Shown here piece after piece: positions 15,820 to 23,838 of a DNA stretch of 43,796 bases. Position 1 is the stretch's first letter. Each line of letters opens with the position of its first letter. The position numbers were made by a program, and so were the translations under genes. Source of the stretch: Tychonema sp. LEGE 07203 (GTDB lineage: Bacteria; Cyanobacteriota; Cyanobacteriia; Cyanobacteriales; Microcoleaceae); NCBI RefSeq assembly GCF_015207285.1, contig NZ_JADEXD010000041.1:1-43796 (forward strand), written 5' to 3'. Under the pieces are notes generated by a model. The model saw nothing but the letters and a program-made list of their open reading frames with translations. It did not search any database and was not told where the DNA came from.

Positions 15820-16037
15820 CGCTCGACCTCCCGACCTTATGCTATAGTATCCAGCACAACTTTGTTGGCGTGGTAACAAACCTTTACAATTAAAGCCGTC
15901 GTCAAAGGACGGGGTTTTGAGCCCAATTTTCCGATCGCCTCGCTGGTGGTGCGAGATCGGGTTTTGTTTGACTAATTTTTGCCGCTTTGCGGGCTGGTTC
16001 GGGGGCTGCGGTGCCGCGCCCCCGAGTTAGCGGTCGA

Positions 16038-16123
16038 TATAGCGGTTCTCAAGCTTGGTGGGGTATGCCTGCGGAGGCCACGGAGACCGCGAGAGTACCT
16101 CATGTTACGCTCGAAAGGCTATA
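16038..16123 (+). repeat. family A element, copy 2
   Basis: This is the shortest copy (86 bp). The head TATAGCGGTTCTCAAGC and GGTATGCC are joined through a GAGGCCACGGAGACCGCGAGA interior to GTACCTCATG and CTCGAAAGGCTATA. The last TATA is shared with the start of copy 3, giving the junction GGCTATATAGC. Confidence 0.75.
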
Positions 16124-16232
16124 TAGCACTTGTCAGAAAGATGAGGTATGCCTTATGCTTTTATGCTCTTGGGCCCGATGCTCTTGGGCCCGATGCCCGA
16201 CAGTACCTCATACCAGAGATCGAAAGGCTATA
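16122..16232 (+). repeat. family A element, copy 3 (head-to-tail with copy 2)
   Basis: TATAGCACTTGTCAG...ATGAGGTATGCC begins the copy and GTACCTCATACCAGAG...CGAAAGGCTATA ends it. The interior carries a duplicated GATGCTCTTGGGCCC unit. The head is more diverged than in other copies; the tail is nearly identical to copy 1. Confidence 0.72.
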
Positions 16233-16483
16233 GCTGGTTTATTCCATGTCTCTGCGGTTGGGGTTCCGGGCCGGGTCATTGGACAAAAATCCAAATACGA
16301 ACAGGGAAACAAAAAATAGGACAACTACATTAACTACGATTTTGAGGGTTAGCATTGTGGGACTCTCCAAAGATGAAATTATACTGAGTTGATTTGCTGC
16401 TGGTGCAACTTTTTTATTTTGACACTTCCTAGCTATCTTAGTCTAAGAATTCTCAATTCATCGACTGACCTTTAAGCGCTAAG

Positions 16484-16590
16484 CTGTCGGACAAATAAAC
16501 ATTGTATGTTCAGGGCTCGCTCGCGTGCCCAACCCCTACTCCCCACAATAGTTTTTTTGTTTTTTGACATACAGTTTAAATGTAGAACAG
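16484..16590 (-). repeat. family B element, copy 1 (terminal inverted repeats)
   Basis: Ends CTGTCGGACAAATAAACATTG (left) and the complement of CTGTTCTACATTTAAACTG (right) form an imperfect inverted pair, extended by AAGCTGT/ACAGCTT outside. The interior contains TGTCAAAAAACA, CTATTGTGGGG and a TGGGC...GCCC hairpin. It is the reverse complement of the copy at 36043-36138. A 94-codon open frame beginning at 16506 lies in this element and is not treated as a gene. Confidence 0.75.
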
Positions 16591-16593
16591 CTT

Positions 16594-16971
16594 ATGTCCT
16601 TTCGGCAATCTTTAAACTTTTCAACCGTGCAATTACACGAGTTGACGAGCCTAATTCACCGCAACCCCAGAGGATCTGTCTCGAAAAGCTTACTAGGATA
16701 CAAACAAGCGAATTCGGGTATGCGCTACCCTACTTAACAAACGTACTAAATTTTGGGTTTTTGGGAAAAGAGAAGGCGTTACTCCTCTAGCTGTATGGGG
16801 AGTTTTCGCTGCTCTGGATCCGACAATTTATGCCTCAAAGCGTGTCTTTGTTTCGCTGGGGCAAAAAAGTTTAACCTGGACTTTCATAGCATACCACGGT
16901 TGGGAACCAGGGGAGAGTTCTTTTGAAATGGGTTGCGGGGTTGCAAACCGAGTTTGTGCGGAGGCTAAAAA
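16594..16971. other. 378-bp intergenic region, nothing recognised
   Basis: It lies downstream of the minus-strand gene at 16972-18921. It contains a small GGGTATGCGCTACCC palindrome near 16717 and no supported gene. The sequence beyond it, up to the tnpB element, is occupied by family A and B repeats. Confidence 0.4.
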
Positions 16972-18921
16972 TCAATCAATTTTATCTTTGGTTTTGAGGA
17001 TTGTTGGCAAGTTGATTTTTGCCCAGTTCCAGGCTTGCTCTAGGATGTTTTCTAGTCGCAGCATGAATAGGTCGAGCCATTCGAGGACTTGTTCTAACGG
17101 GTGTTTAATGTAACCCATTGATTCTGCTTTTGTTTCTAAGTATTCGTCTTGGGGCGGGACGGTTGCGCTCTGGTTTGGTTGTCCGGCGGTTGCTGCTGGA
17201 GTGTATTTGTGGGTTTGTTGGGTGATTGCTGCTGGGGATTTGCTGTTTGGTGCGGTGTTGGGGTTGGTGTATTTTGGCACTTGGGTTTCCTGTGTCCGCC
17301 CTGGGGTTGCTGCTGCTGAGGGTGCAGAGCTGTTTTCTGGAATGACTGCTAAGTTTGAGGCTTGTTGGGGTTGACTTTTTGGCTCTTTTGCTAGCAAGCT
17401 CTGTTTGAGCTGGGCGAGCAGGCCGTGAATTGCTTTGGGGTAAGGCGATATTGAGACGGCGGTCGATCGACTTTCTGCCGCTTCTGCTATTTCTTCCTTG
17501 ACTTTTTGGCTGTTTTGTGATATGGAGCTTTGAGCTGTAGCGTCGGGTTCGGAACTTGCCTCGATCGACTGCTGCGGTGCCGGTTCCCCGAACAAGTCTT
17601 GCCAATTCAACCACGGCCGATCGACCTCCGGGCTGTTTTCGCCTGTTTCTTGCCGTTCTCGCTGTTTCAAATAATACTTAATTGCAACCGATTTCTCCGT
17701 GTTGTCACTGGCTGCCGTTTCTTTGCCCAGCAGGTGGTCTACTGACGACCAAATCATCTTTTCGATGCTTTGAGCGTATTTTTCCAGGATTTCGCGGGCG
17801 CTAGGGCCTAAATTGGTTTCGGGAGCGGCTGTATCATTTTTTACTTCGGGGGCCGTAGGGGGCAGGGTAAATTCTTCGAGGTTGACGGCGGCTCGATCGA
17901 GTAATGTTACAAAGGAGAGAGGATTTGCGGGTCGATCGAACTTGCTGTTAAAATTAGTTTCTAATTTTGAGGTATTGCGGTCGATCGAATTTGATGCAGC
18001 AATCGACTGCTGTACGGTTTTTGATTCAAACTGCGCGCGGGCTGTTTCGACTAAGATAGCATTGCGGTCGATCGCTTTTTTGACTGCCAGGATTGATTCT
18101 CCAAACTGATTTCTGCTGACAGCAACCGGACTCGTCTGGAGCCAAGCCATCAATTCCCAAAAACGCCGCACCGGTGCCGAATGCGCTTTTTTGGCAGCCG
18201 ACTCCAAACCGAGATTAAATTTTAATTCTTTTTGGGTAACTTCCCGCAGTTCTGGCCCGTCGTTGGCGATTTCCCAAGTTATGCGACTTTCCAGCAGTTC
18301 CTGCTGTTCGGGTGTCAAAATATCTAATATCCGATTTTCTCTTCCCACCAAAACTAAAGTTCGGGCTGCCATAAAAGTAGCAATTCCGCAAACTTTTGGT
18401 TGGCCCTCTAATTCAGCTTGGCGAAGCGGATGTTCTAAAACGGAAGTTGCTTGACGTTTGGCTGTTTTTCCCTGGGAGTTGATTGCCGGATGTAAATCGC
18501 TAGTAAGTTGCTCGCTGGCAGAATTTGTCTGATTTATTAACAGCGGGAAACTAGCTAAAGTTGCGGCAGTTTGCGACGAGTTTAGCAAATTTTCGGCGAG
18601 GTGCAAAATTTGGGCGATCGAACCTGCCTCGGAAACTTCCTGGCGATACCAATTTTGCGACAAATCGGGATTTTCAGCAGTACCAAATTCTTGCAATTCG
18701 GGTAAATCTACTTTTTGACTCGATTCCCGCAACTGCCTGCTCAACATTCGGGAACCTTGGACTAGCAAGTAAGCTGGATAAAGTAGAATTTGGGTAGCGC
18801 TGAGGGTTGTTTGTTTAACTTGACGCCAAGTGCGATCGCAATTATCGGCGACTTGGCGGGACCGTTTGGATATAAAATTTAATATTCGGCTTTTGTACGG
18901 GCCGTAGTAACCGTTAGACAT
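16972..18921 (-). CDS. large cyanobacterial protein of unknown function
   Basis: The function of this 649-aa protein is not recognised. Its N-terminus (SNGYYGPYKSRILNFISKRSRQVAD) is basic and aromatic, followed by an amphipathic stretch (SATQILLYPAYLLVQGSRMLSRQLRE) that could lie on a membrane. Residues about 150-290 are mixed alpha/beta (VCGIATFMAARTLVLVGRENRILDILTPEQQELLESRITWEI). Residues 330-600 are rich in Ser, Gln, Ala and Pro and probably disordered, with a short conserved-looking segment (REILEKYAQSIEKMIWSSVDHLLG, then IKYYLKQRERQE). The extreme C-terminus (HPLEQVLEWLDLFMLRLENILEQAWNWAKINL) is a Trp-rich amphipathic helix. It may be a peripheral membrane or envelope protein, but this is a guess. 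It is divergent from the mannosidase gene. Confidence 0.7.
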   Translation of the reverse strand: MSNGYYGPYKSRILNFISKRSRQVADNCDRTWRQVKQTTLSATQILLYPAYLLVQGSRMLSRQLRESSQKVDLPELQEFGTAENPDLSQNWYRQEVSEAGSIAQILHLAENLLNSSQTAATLASFPLLINQTNSASEQLTSDLHPAINSQGKTAKRQATSVLEHPLRQAELEGQPKVCGIATFMAARTLVLVGRENRILDILTPEQQELLESRITWEIANDGPELREVTQKELKFNLGLESAAKKAHSAPVRRFWELMAWLQTSPVAVSRNQFGESILAVKKAIDRNAILVETARAQFESKTVQQSIAASNSIDRNTSKLETNFNSKFDRPANPLSFVTLLDRAAVNLEEFTLPPTAPEVKNDTAAPETNLGPSAREILEKYAQSIEKMIWSSVDHLLGKETAASDNTEKSVAIKYYLKQRERQETGENSPEVDRPWLNWQDLFGEPAPQQSIEASSEPDATAQSSISQNSQKVKEEIAEAAESRSTAVSISPYPKAIHGLLAQLKQSLLAKEPKSQPQQASNLAVIPENSSAPSAAATPGRTQETQVPKYTNPNTAPNSKSPAAITQQTHKYTPAATAGQPNQSATVPPQDEYLETKAESMGYIKHPLEQVLEWLDLFMLRLENILEQAWNWAKINLPTILKTKDKID

Positions 18922-19104
18922 AAGTTTAATTATTGAATAGTTGACTTGAGCTTCGCGCCGATACAGCCGAAAATTGCTGTAAAATCAAAGCTAGATATTA
19001 ACCGCAATTTCAAAACCTCTGAAACCTTTATTTATTCGCATTCTTAGCGCCTTCGCGGTTCGATCGGATCTGAGATTCCTATGCAACTCCTATTTTAGCC
19101 AAAA

Positions 19105-22100
19105 ATGAACGCTTCTGTGCCACCTGCCAGCAATAATATTTCTGAAGCTGTAGAGAAGTTGCGCCGCCTCAGTCAAGTTGAGGTTCAGTCTGGCTGGAGG
19201 TACTGCGATGGTGACTCGGCTGCTGCGGGTGCGGTAGGTATTTCTAACCGGCAGATTGCCGAACTTAACGGGAAAGGACACATTGCTTGGCCCTCTGGGA
19301 AGCAAGTTATTTGTTTGGAACAGCTTTTTGTAGTTCCTGACAATTTGCACGGCTATCCTGTGGTTGGTTTGCGGTTGCTGCTGGGCTTGACTTGGTGGGC
19401 CGAAGATGCTCAGATTTTTGTCGGCGGCGAGTTAGTCGGACAAGGTGATTTATTTGATTGTGCCGATCGAGTTTTGTTGAGTGCGTCGGCAAATCCAGGA
19501 GATGAATTTTTAGTTGTTTTGCGGTTGGTAAGTCCGGTGCACGATAGCGGTGCTTTAGTGCGATCGATTTGTTTGTACGAAGCGGCCGATTCTGCTTGTT
19601 TCGATCCGGGTTTTGTAGCGGACGAATTAGAGATTTTGCAAAATTCTCTAGATCGAAGTTTAGAAAATTTAAATAGCCAATACCTCTCCACCCAAACAAT
19701 AGCAAGTCGCCCCCGGTTTGTCAAGGGGGAAACGCTGAAATCTGAGATTGATTTGGCGGTTGATTTGATTGATTGGTCGGCTTTGCCGAATCGCGCCAAG
19801 TTCGATCGCTCGCTGTCTGTTTTGCGGCACAATTTACTGGGATATCTGCTGGCTTTTTCTGGGGATTTGGATGATGGAACCGCAGAGGGCGCAGAGGGCG
19901 CGGAGGGAGGAGGAGGAAGTCGGCTTTCTCTGGTTGGAGACGCTGACAAAATTACATCTATATATATAGGAGAAGGCGGCGCTATTACATCTTTTTCTGG
20001 GGAAGAGATGGGAACCGCAGAGGCCGCAGAGGCCGCAGAGGGAGGAGGAGGAAGTCGGCTTTCTCTGGTTGGAGACGCTGACAAAATTACATCTATATAT
20101 ATAGGAGAAAGTGGCGCTATTACATCTATATATACAAGTAAAATCTATTTGGTCGGTCACGCTCATTTAGACTTAGCTTGGCTGTGGCCTGTACCCGAAA
20201 CTTGGGAAGCGGCAGAGCGAACTTTTGAGTCGGTGTTGAAATTGCAATCAAAGTTTCCTGATTTGATTTTCTGTCATTCAACTCCGGCGCTTTATGCTTG
20301 GATGGAAGAACACCGCCCGGATTTGTTTGCTGCGATTCAAAAACAGGTGGCTGCAGGACGTTGGGAAGTTGTCGGCGGGATGTGGGTTGAACCGGATTTA
20401 AACTTGATTTCTGCTGAGTCAATGGTGCGACAAGTTGTTTGCGGGCAGCGCTACGCAAAGGAAAAGTTTGGGGAATTGATGCGGGTGGCTTGGCTGCCGG
20501 ATACTTTTGGTTTTGGATGGCAATTACCTCAGATTTTGCGACAAGGTGGAGTTGATTATTTTGTGACTCAGAAGTTGCGCTGGAATGATTCGACCCAGTT
20601 TCCCTACGGTGCGTTTTGGTGGGAAGGGTTGGATGGTACTAAAATATTTAGCATGATGTCTGCTCCCATTGGTGAAGGCATCGAATCGGTAAAAATGGCA
20701 AGTTATGCTTTTGATTGGCAAGTTAAAACTAATTTGCTAGATGCTCTTTGGTTGCCGGGAGTTGGCGACCACGGCGGCGGCCCGACTCGTGATATGCTAA
20801 ATGTGGCTAAACGCTGGAAGTTGTCGCCTTTTTTCCCCAGGTTGGAGTTTGCCAAGGCGGTTGATTATTTGGCTTTGATTGAGTCTCGGTTTTTGCCGGA
20901 AGTTGCGGCAACTTTGCCTGAAAATGATGTTCCAGAATCGGACAATCAGGAGAATTTGCAAGTTGGCGAAACTGTCGGGAATTTGCGGGCGCTAGAATTT
21001 GCCAATTTGTCGAGAATTTCGGATGCAAATCTTTCTAGCTCACAACTCGAAAATCTCCGCAGTCTGCCGATTTGGAAGGATGAACTTTACCTGGAATTCC
21101 ACCGGGGCTGTTACACGACTCGCGCTGACCAAAAACGCCAAAACCGCCGCTGTGAAGAATTGCTCTATCAAGCGGAGTTGCTTTCTTCGCTGGCCACGAT
21201 TTGCACGGGTGCGGTTTATCCGAAATCTGAGTTAGAATCGGCTTGGAAACAAGTGTTGTTTAACCAGTTTCACGATATTTTGCCCGGTTCGGCGATCGCC
21301 CGAGTCTACGCGGATGCTAATCTAGCCTTTGCTGAGGCCGATCGCGCTTGCCACCAAATCCTGCTACAATCTCTGGATGCGATCGCCACTCAAATTTCTC
21401 TGCCGAATCCCCCGCAGCCTGACGCTCAACCGATTCTGATTTTTAATACTCTCAATTGGTCGCGCTCTGAGGTTGTCAATCTACCGCTTCCCGATTCTGC
21501 TGGTTTAGCTTCTTGGCAAATTTACGATTTGTCGGGACAGAGGCTGGTTTCGCAGGTTGTTAAGGCCCATCGACCGCCATCGCAATTTACCATGTTATTT
21601 TGTGCACAGGATGTTCCGGCGATCGGCTACCAGGTGTTTTGGCTGTGCCGCGAAGACTCTCAAACCCTAAATCATCCGTCCGCGAGTCCAGCCACCGAAA
21701 ACAAGACAGATTTATCGAAACTTACATACGGTATAGCACAAAAAAACGCACTTTGTCAAGAAACGCATTTTCCCGCCCCACAAATCATCTTAGAAAATGA
21801 ACTTATTCTAGCAAGAATAGACGAAAAAACTGGCAGTTTATGCAGCATTTGGGATAAAGTCAATCGCAGAGAAGTGTTGAATGCAGCCGGAGGCAATCAA
21901 CTGCAAGCCTTTCAAGACAGCGGTCAATATTGGGATGCTTGGAACATCGATCCGAATTATCAAAAACATCAATTGCCCGCGCCGGTACTCAAAGAGATTT
22001 CTTGGGTAGACCGGGGAGAAGTGCGGCAGAGTTTGCGGGTAGTTCTGCAAATTGGCAAATCGGAGTTTCGCCAAGATTACACGCTAGAAAAAGGTTCGCC

Positions 22101-22842
22101 GCTGCTGAAAATTAAGACGGTTGCAGATTGGCAAGAAACTCACGTTTTGGTTAAAGCAGCTTTTGGGTTAAATGTAGAAGCAGATTTTGTAACTTGCGAA
22201 ATCCCCGGCGGGGCGATCGATCGCACAACTAAACCGCAAACACCCGCCGAAAAAGCTAAGTGGGAAGTGCCGATTTTGCGCTGGACTGATATCAGCAATA
22301 ACAGTTTTGGAGTGAGTTTGCTCAACGATTGTAAATACGGTTGCGACATTCAACCAAATCAAATCCGGCTGACTTTACTCCGGGGTTCGACTTGGCCGGA
22401 CGAACAAGCAGATAAAGGAGTTTCAGAATTTACTTGTGCAGTCTATCCCCACGCTGGAAATTGGCAAGATGCCGGTACAGTTCGGCGCGGTTGCGAGTTG
22501 AATTTGCCGCTGCTGGTAAAGGTATTCCCGCAGTTAGGGGAAAACCCAAACAAGAGTTTACCCGCAGTTGGCAAGTTCTTGGATTTGTCTGCCAAAAATT
22601 TAGTATTGATGGCATTCAAACAGTCGGAAGATGATGCTAATGTGTGGATTTTGCGGTGTTGCGAATCGGAGGGGAAACAGGCTGTGCTAGAATTAGAGAG
22701 CGATTTGGAATTAGAGATTGTAGAGCCAGTTGATTTGTTGGAAAGACCTGTCAATTTGTCGGAAAAGTTGTCTCAAGGACGGTTTAAGATAGAGCCTTGG
22801 AAAATAGCTAGTTTTGCTGTGGTGCGTACAAACCCGATTTAA
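19105..22842 (+). CDS. alpha-mannosidase, glycoside hydrolase family 38
   Basis: The 1245-aa protein is a GH38 retaining alpha-mannosidase. The catalytic domain opens with the zinc-site motif HAHLDLAWLWP (His352 first) and continues with GGMWVEPDLN. The likely nucleophile Asp466 lies in WLPDTFGFG, and a second metal-site His is in GVGDHGGGPTRD. Then follow the three-helix bundle (QVLFNQFHDILPGSAI) and C-terminal beta domains. Residues 259-348 are two tandem 45-residue units (TAEGAEGAEGGGG..., TAEAAEAAEGGGG...), not part of the GH38 fold and derived from intergenic repeat family C. They lie immediately before the catalytic core. The protein is correspondingly longer than usual (about 1000-1050 aa). 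No signal peptide is visible, so it is probably cytoplasmic, perhaps in glycan turnover. Confidence 0.9.
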   Translation: MNASVPPASNNISEAVEKLRRLSQVEVQSGWRYCDGDSAAAGAVGISNRQIAELNGKGHIAWPSGKQVICLEQLFVVPDNLHGYPVVGLRLLLGLTWWAEDAQIFVGGELVGQGDLFDCADRVLLSASANPGDEFLVVLRLVSPVHDSGALVRSICLYEAADSACFDPGFVADELEILQNSLDRSLENLNSQYLSTQTIASRPRFVKGETLKSEIDLAVDLIDWSALPNRAKFDRSLSVLRHNLLGYLLAFSGDLDDGTAEGAEGAEGGGGSRLSLVGDADKITSIYIGEGGAITSFSGEEMGTAEAAEAAEGGGGSRLSLVGDADKITSIYIGESGAITSIYTSKIYLVGHAHLDLAWLWPVPETWEAAERTFESVLKLQSKFPDLIFCHSTPALYAWMEEHRPDLFAAIQKQVAAGRWEVVGGMWVEPDLNLISAESMVRQVVCGQRYAKEKFGELMRVAWLPDTFGFGWQLPQILRQGGVDYFVTQKLRWNDSTQFPYGAFWWEGLDGTKIFSMMSAPIGEGIESVKMASYAFDWQVKTNLLDALWLPGVGDHGGGPTRDMLNVAKRWKLSPFFPRLEFAKAVDYLALIESRFLPEVAATLPENDVPESDNQENLQVGETVGNLRALEFANLSRISDANLSSSQLENLRSLPIWKDELYLEFHRGCYTTRADQKRQNRRCEELLYQAELLSSLATICTGAVYPKSELESAWKQVLFNQFHDILPGSAIARVYADANLAFAEADRACHQILLQSLDAIATQISLPNPPQPDAQPILIFNTLNWSRSEVVNLPLPDSAGLASWQIYDLSGQRLVSQVVKAHRPPSQFTMLFCAQDVPAIGYQVFWLCREDSQTLNHPSASPATENKTDLSKLTYGIAQKNALCQETHFPAPQIILENELILARIDEKTGSLCSIWDKVNRREVLNAAGGNQLQAFQDSGQYWDAWNIDPNYQKHQLPAPVLKEISWVDRGEVRQSLRVVLQIGKSEFRQDYTLEKGSPLLKIKTVADWQETHVLVKAAFGLNVEADFVTCEIPGGAIDRTTKPQTPAEKAKWEVPILRWTDISNNSFGVSLLNDCKYGCDIQPNQIRLTLLRGSTWPDEQADKGVSEFTCAVYPHAGNWQDAGTVRRGCELNLPLLVKVFPQLGENPNKSLPAVGKFLDLSAKNLVLMAFKQSEDDANVWILRCCESEGKQAVLELESDLELEIVEPVDLLERPVNLSEKLSQGRFKIEPWKIASFAVVRTNPI
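19876..20145 (+). repeat. 135-bp in-frame tandem duplication containing family C, inside the mannosidase gene
   Basis: Two units of exactly 135 bp (45 codons) begin with AACCGCAGAG at 19878 and 20013. Each continues with a purine-rich GGAGGAGGAGGAAG tract, a shared segment coding SRLSLVGDADKITSIYIGE, and a TCTATATATATAGGAGAA stretch. The two units differ mainly in the core (GGGCGCAGAG versus GGCCGCAGAG) and at their 3' ends. Confidence 0.9.
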
Positions 22843-22879
22843 AAATTTTATAGATTAAACATCTCCCATAACTCTTGTG

Positions 22880-23049
22880 ATATCAATTCCGGTTGCATTC
22901 CTGGTGATGTTGACTGTTGACTGTTAACTGTTGACTGTTGACTGTGAATCGAACAACTGAAAATTGCACCGAGATAGGTGGTGAATTGTACAAATCATTC
23001 ATGAATTGCCCTCTAATTTATCACCTGACGATGCAGCCGGAAATGATAT
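22880..23049. repeat. family F element, copy 2
   Basis: The ends ATATCAATTCCGGTTGCA (22880-22897) and TGCAGCCGGAAATGATAT (23032-23049) are an 18-bp inverted pair with two mismatches. The interior holds a TGACTGT heptamer array (22909-22945) and, near the tail, ATTTATCACCTGACGATGC. The latter is shared with the degenerate copy at 40002-40110. Confidence 0.72.
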
Positions 23050-23404
23050 GAAACAGACATCCTGCCCGTGCTTGAGAGTATTTTCGGGAGACATCTATTA
23101 AACAAGATTGTTTTCCCAAGCTTTCCTATCGCGTCCAATCAGTTCGTAGTGCGGAATGCAAGTCCGTAAATTCAGAAAACAGGCATTTGATAATCAAGAT
23201 TTTTTTAACACCGCGCGATCGCCCACCAAAAACAAACATAAATGCTTCCAAATCATCTGCGTGCATCTGCGTGCATCCGCCACACATCTGCAGTTTCGCT
23301 ATTCAATCAAAAATTCATGCAATATTGATACCAGATTAGAGATTAAATTAAATTGTATACTTCAATTCACTATTTTCCTCAAACATAACAGACAACCTGC
23401 CTAG
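23050..23404. other. 355-bp intergenic stretch with one family G repeat
   Basis: Apart from the family G copy at 23255-23315 no gene or structured element is recognised. An 82-codon open frame here has no database-like features and contains the repeat. Confidence 0.4.
23255..23315 (+). repeat. family G repeat (ATCTGCGTGCATCTGCG type), copy 1
   Basis: ATCTGCGTGCATCTGCG...ACATCTGCAGTTTCGC...TCAATCAAAAATT aligns along its length with 42344-42402 (ATCTGCGTTCATCTGTG...ACATCTGCGGTTGCA...TCAATCAAATATT). Confidence 0.65.
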
Positions 23405-23547
23405 TGCAAGGGTTTATCCCCAAAGCCACCGCCAAAGCTGACCCAACAATTGCCCCGGCCGCCCGGTTCATCCGCAGCCCCGGCAAATATCCCAAACCGC
23501 ATCCCAAGTAAGTCAGCCCCAATATTTAGATATTTGAGTGTTATCAT
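23405..23547 (-). pseudogene. 5' relic of an anion-transporter (SLC13/ArsB-NhaD type) gene
   Basis: On the minus strand a frame reads LGLTYLGCGLGYLPGLRMN followed by RAAGAIVGSALAVALGIN. This is the typical first transmembrane segment region of cyanobacterial SLC13/ArsB-like permeases. An ATG at 23547 starts MITLKYLN in a frame shifted by one base relative to it, so a single-base change separates start and body. The homology stops after about 40 codons and nothing resembling the remaining several hundred residues follows. It is a truncated, frameshifted remnant. Confidence 0.55.
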
Positions 23548-23838
23548 AGATACTTAAAACCCTTGATTGTCGGTTTTTTCCCTTGTGGGGATGCTACAAG
23601 TACAGAGGCGGCAATTGCAGCTCAACCTGCTAGTACCGCAGCTAACGGGAAATATCGCCGACAGGCAATCTACCAACTACAAACAGAGGATTTGGATTGG
23701 GAAGCGACAACCAGCGCGCTGGACAAGTTGTAATTTTGTTACAACTTGTAACTTTTTTCAAACAACAGGTTTAATTTAGTTTCACAAGAAAGTTAAATTC
23801 CAGAAAGTAAAATTAATTACAGTCGAGTTAAGCTAAAA
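23548..23838. promoter_or_regulatory. upstream region of the diguanylate cyclase gene
   Basis: This 291-bp AT-rich leader precedes the GTG start at 23839. No clear promoter hexamers or Shine-Dalgarno are seen. A short open frame at 23567-23779 is not convincing as a gene. Confidence 0.3.

Larger units (their letters stand above)
14588..15930 (-). mobile_element. tnpB-only IS200/IS605-type (IS1341-like) element
   Basis: The tnpB gene is flanked by subterminal hairpins but has no tnpA. At the tnpB 5' side, CCGTC-GTCAAAG-GACGG at 15896-15912 is followed by GGGTTTTGAGCCC. At the 3' side, GCGCG-TGAA-CGCGC at 14601-14614 ends with (minus strand) GGAGTGTCAA near 14588. No terminal inverted repeats or target duplication are seen, as expected for the family. 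Exact ends are estimated to within about 10 bp. It sits upstream of the DUF3769 gene. Confidence 0.75.

Noticed and set aside
15820-15879. 20-codon upstream extension of tnpB
   Set aside because: A strong Shine-Dalgarno precedes the internal ATG at 15819 and the family begins at that point.
16506-16790. 94-codon open frame on the plus strand
   Set aside because: Its first third lies in the family B element, it has no recognisable domain and no ribosome binding site.
19020-19080. tRNA-like GGTTCGATC segment (also searched in other gaps)
   Set aside because: No acceptor stem, anticodon arm or CCA-proximal pairing could be built; it resembles the AGCGCCTTCGCGGTT repeat tail.
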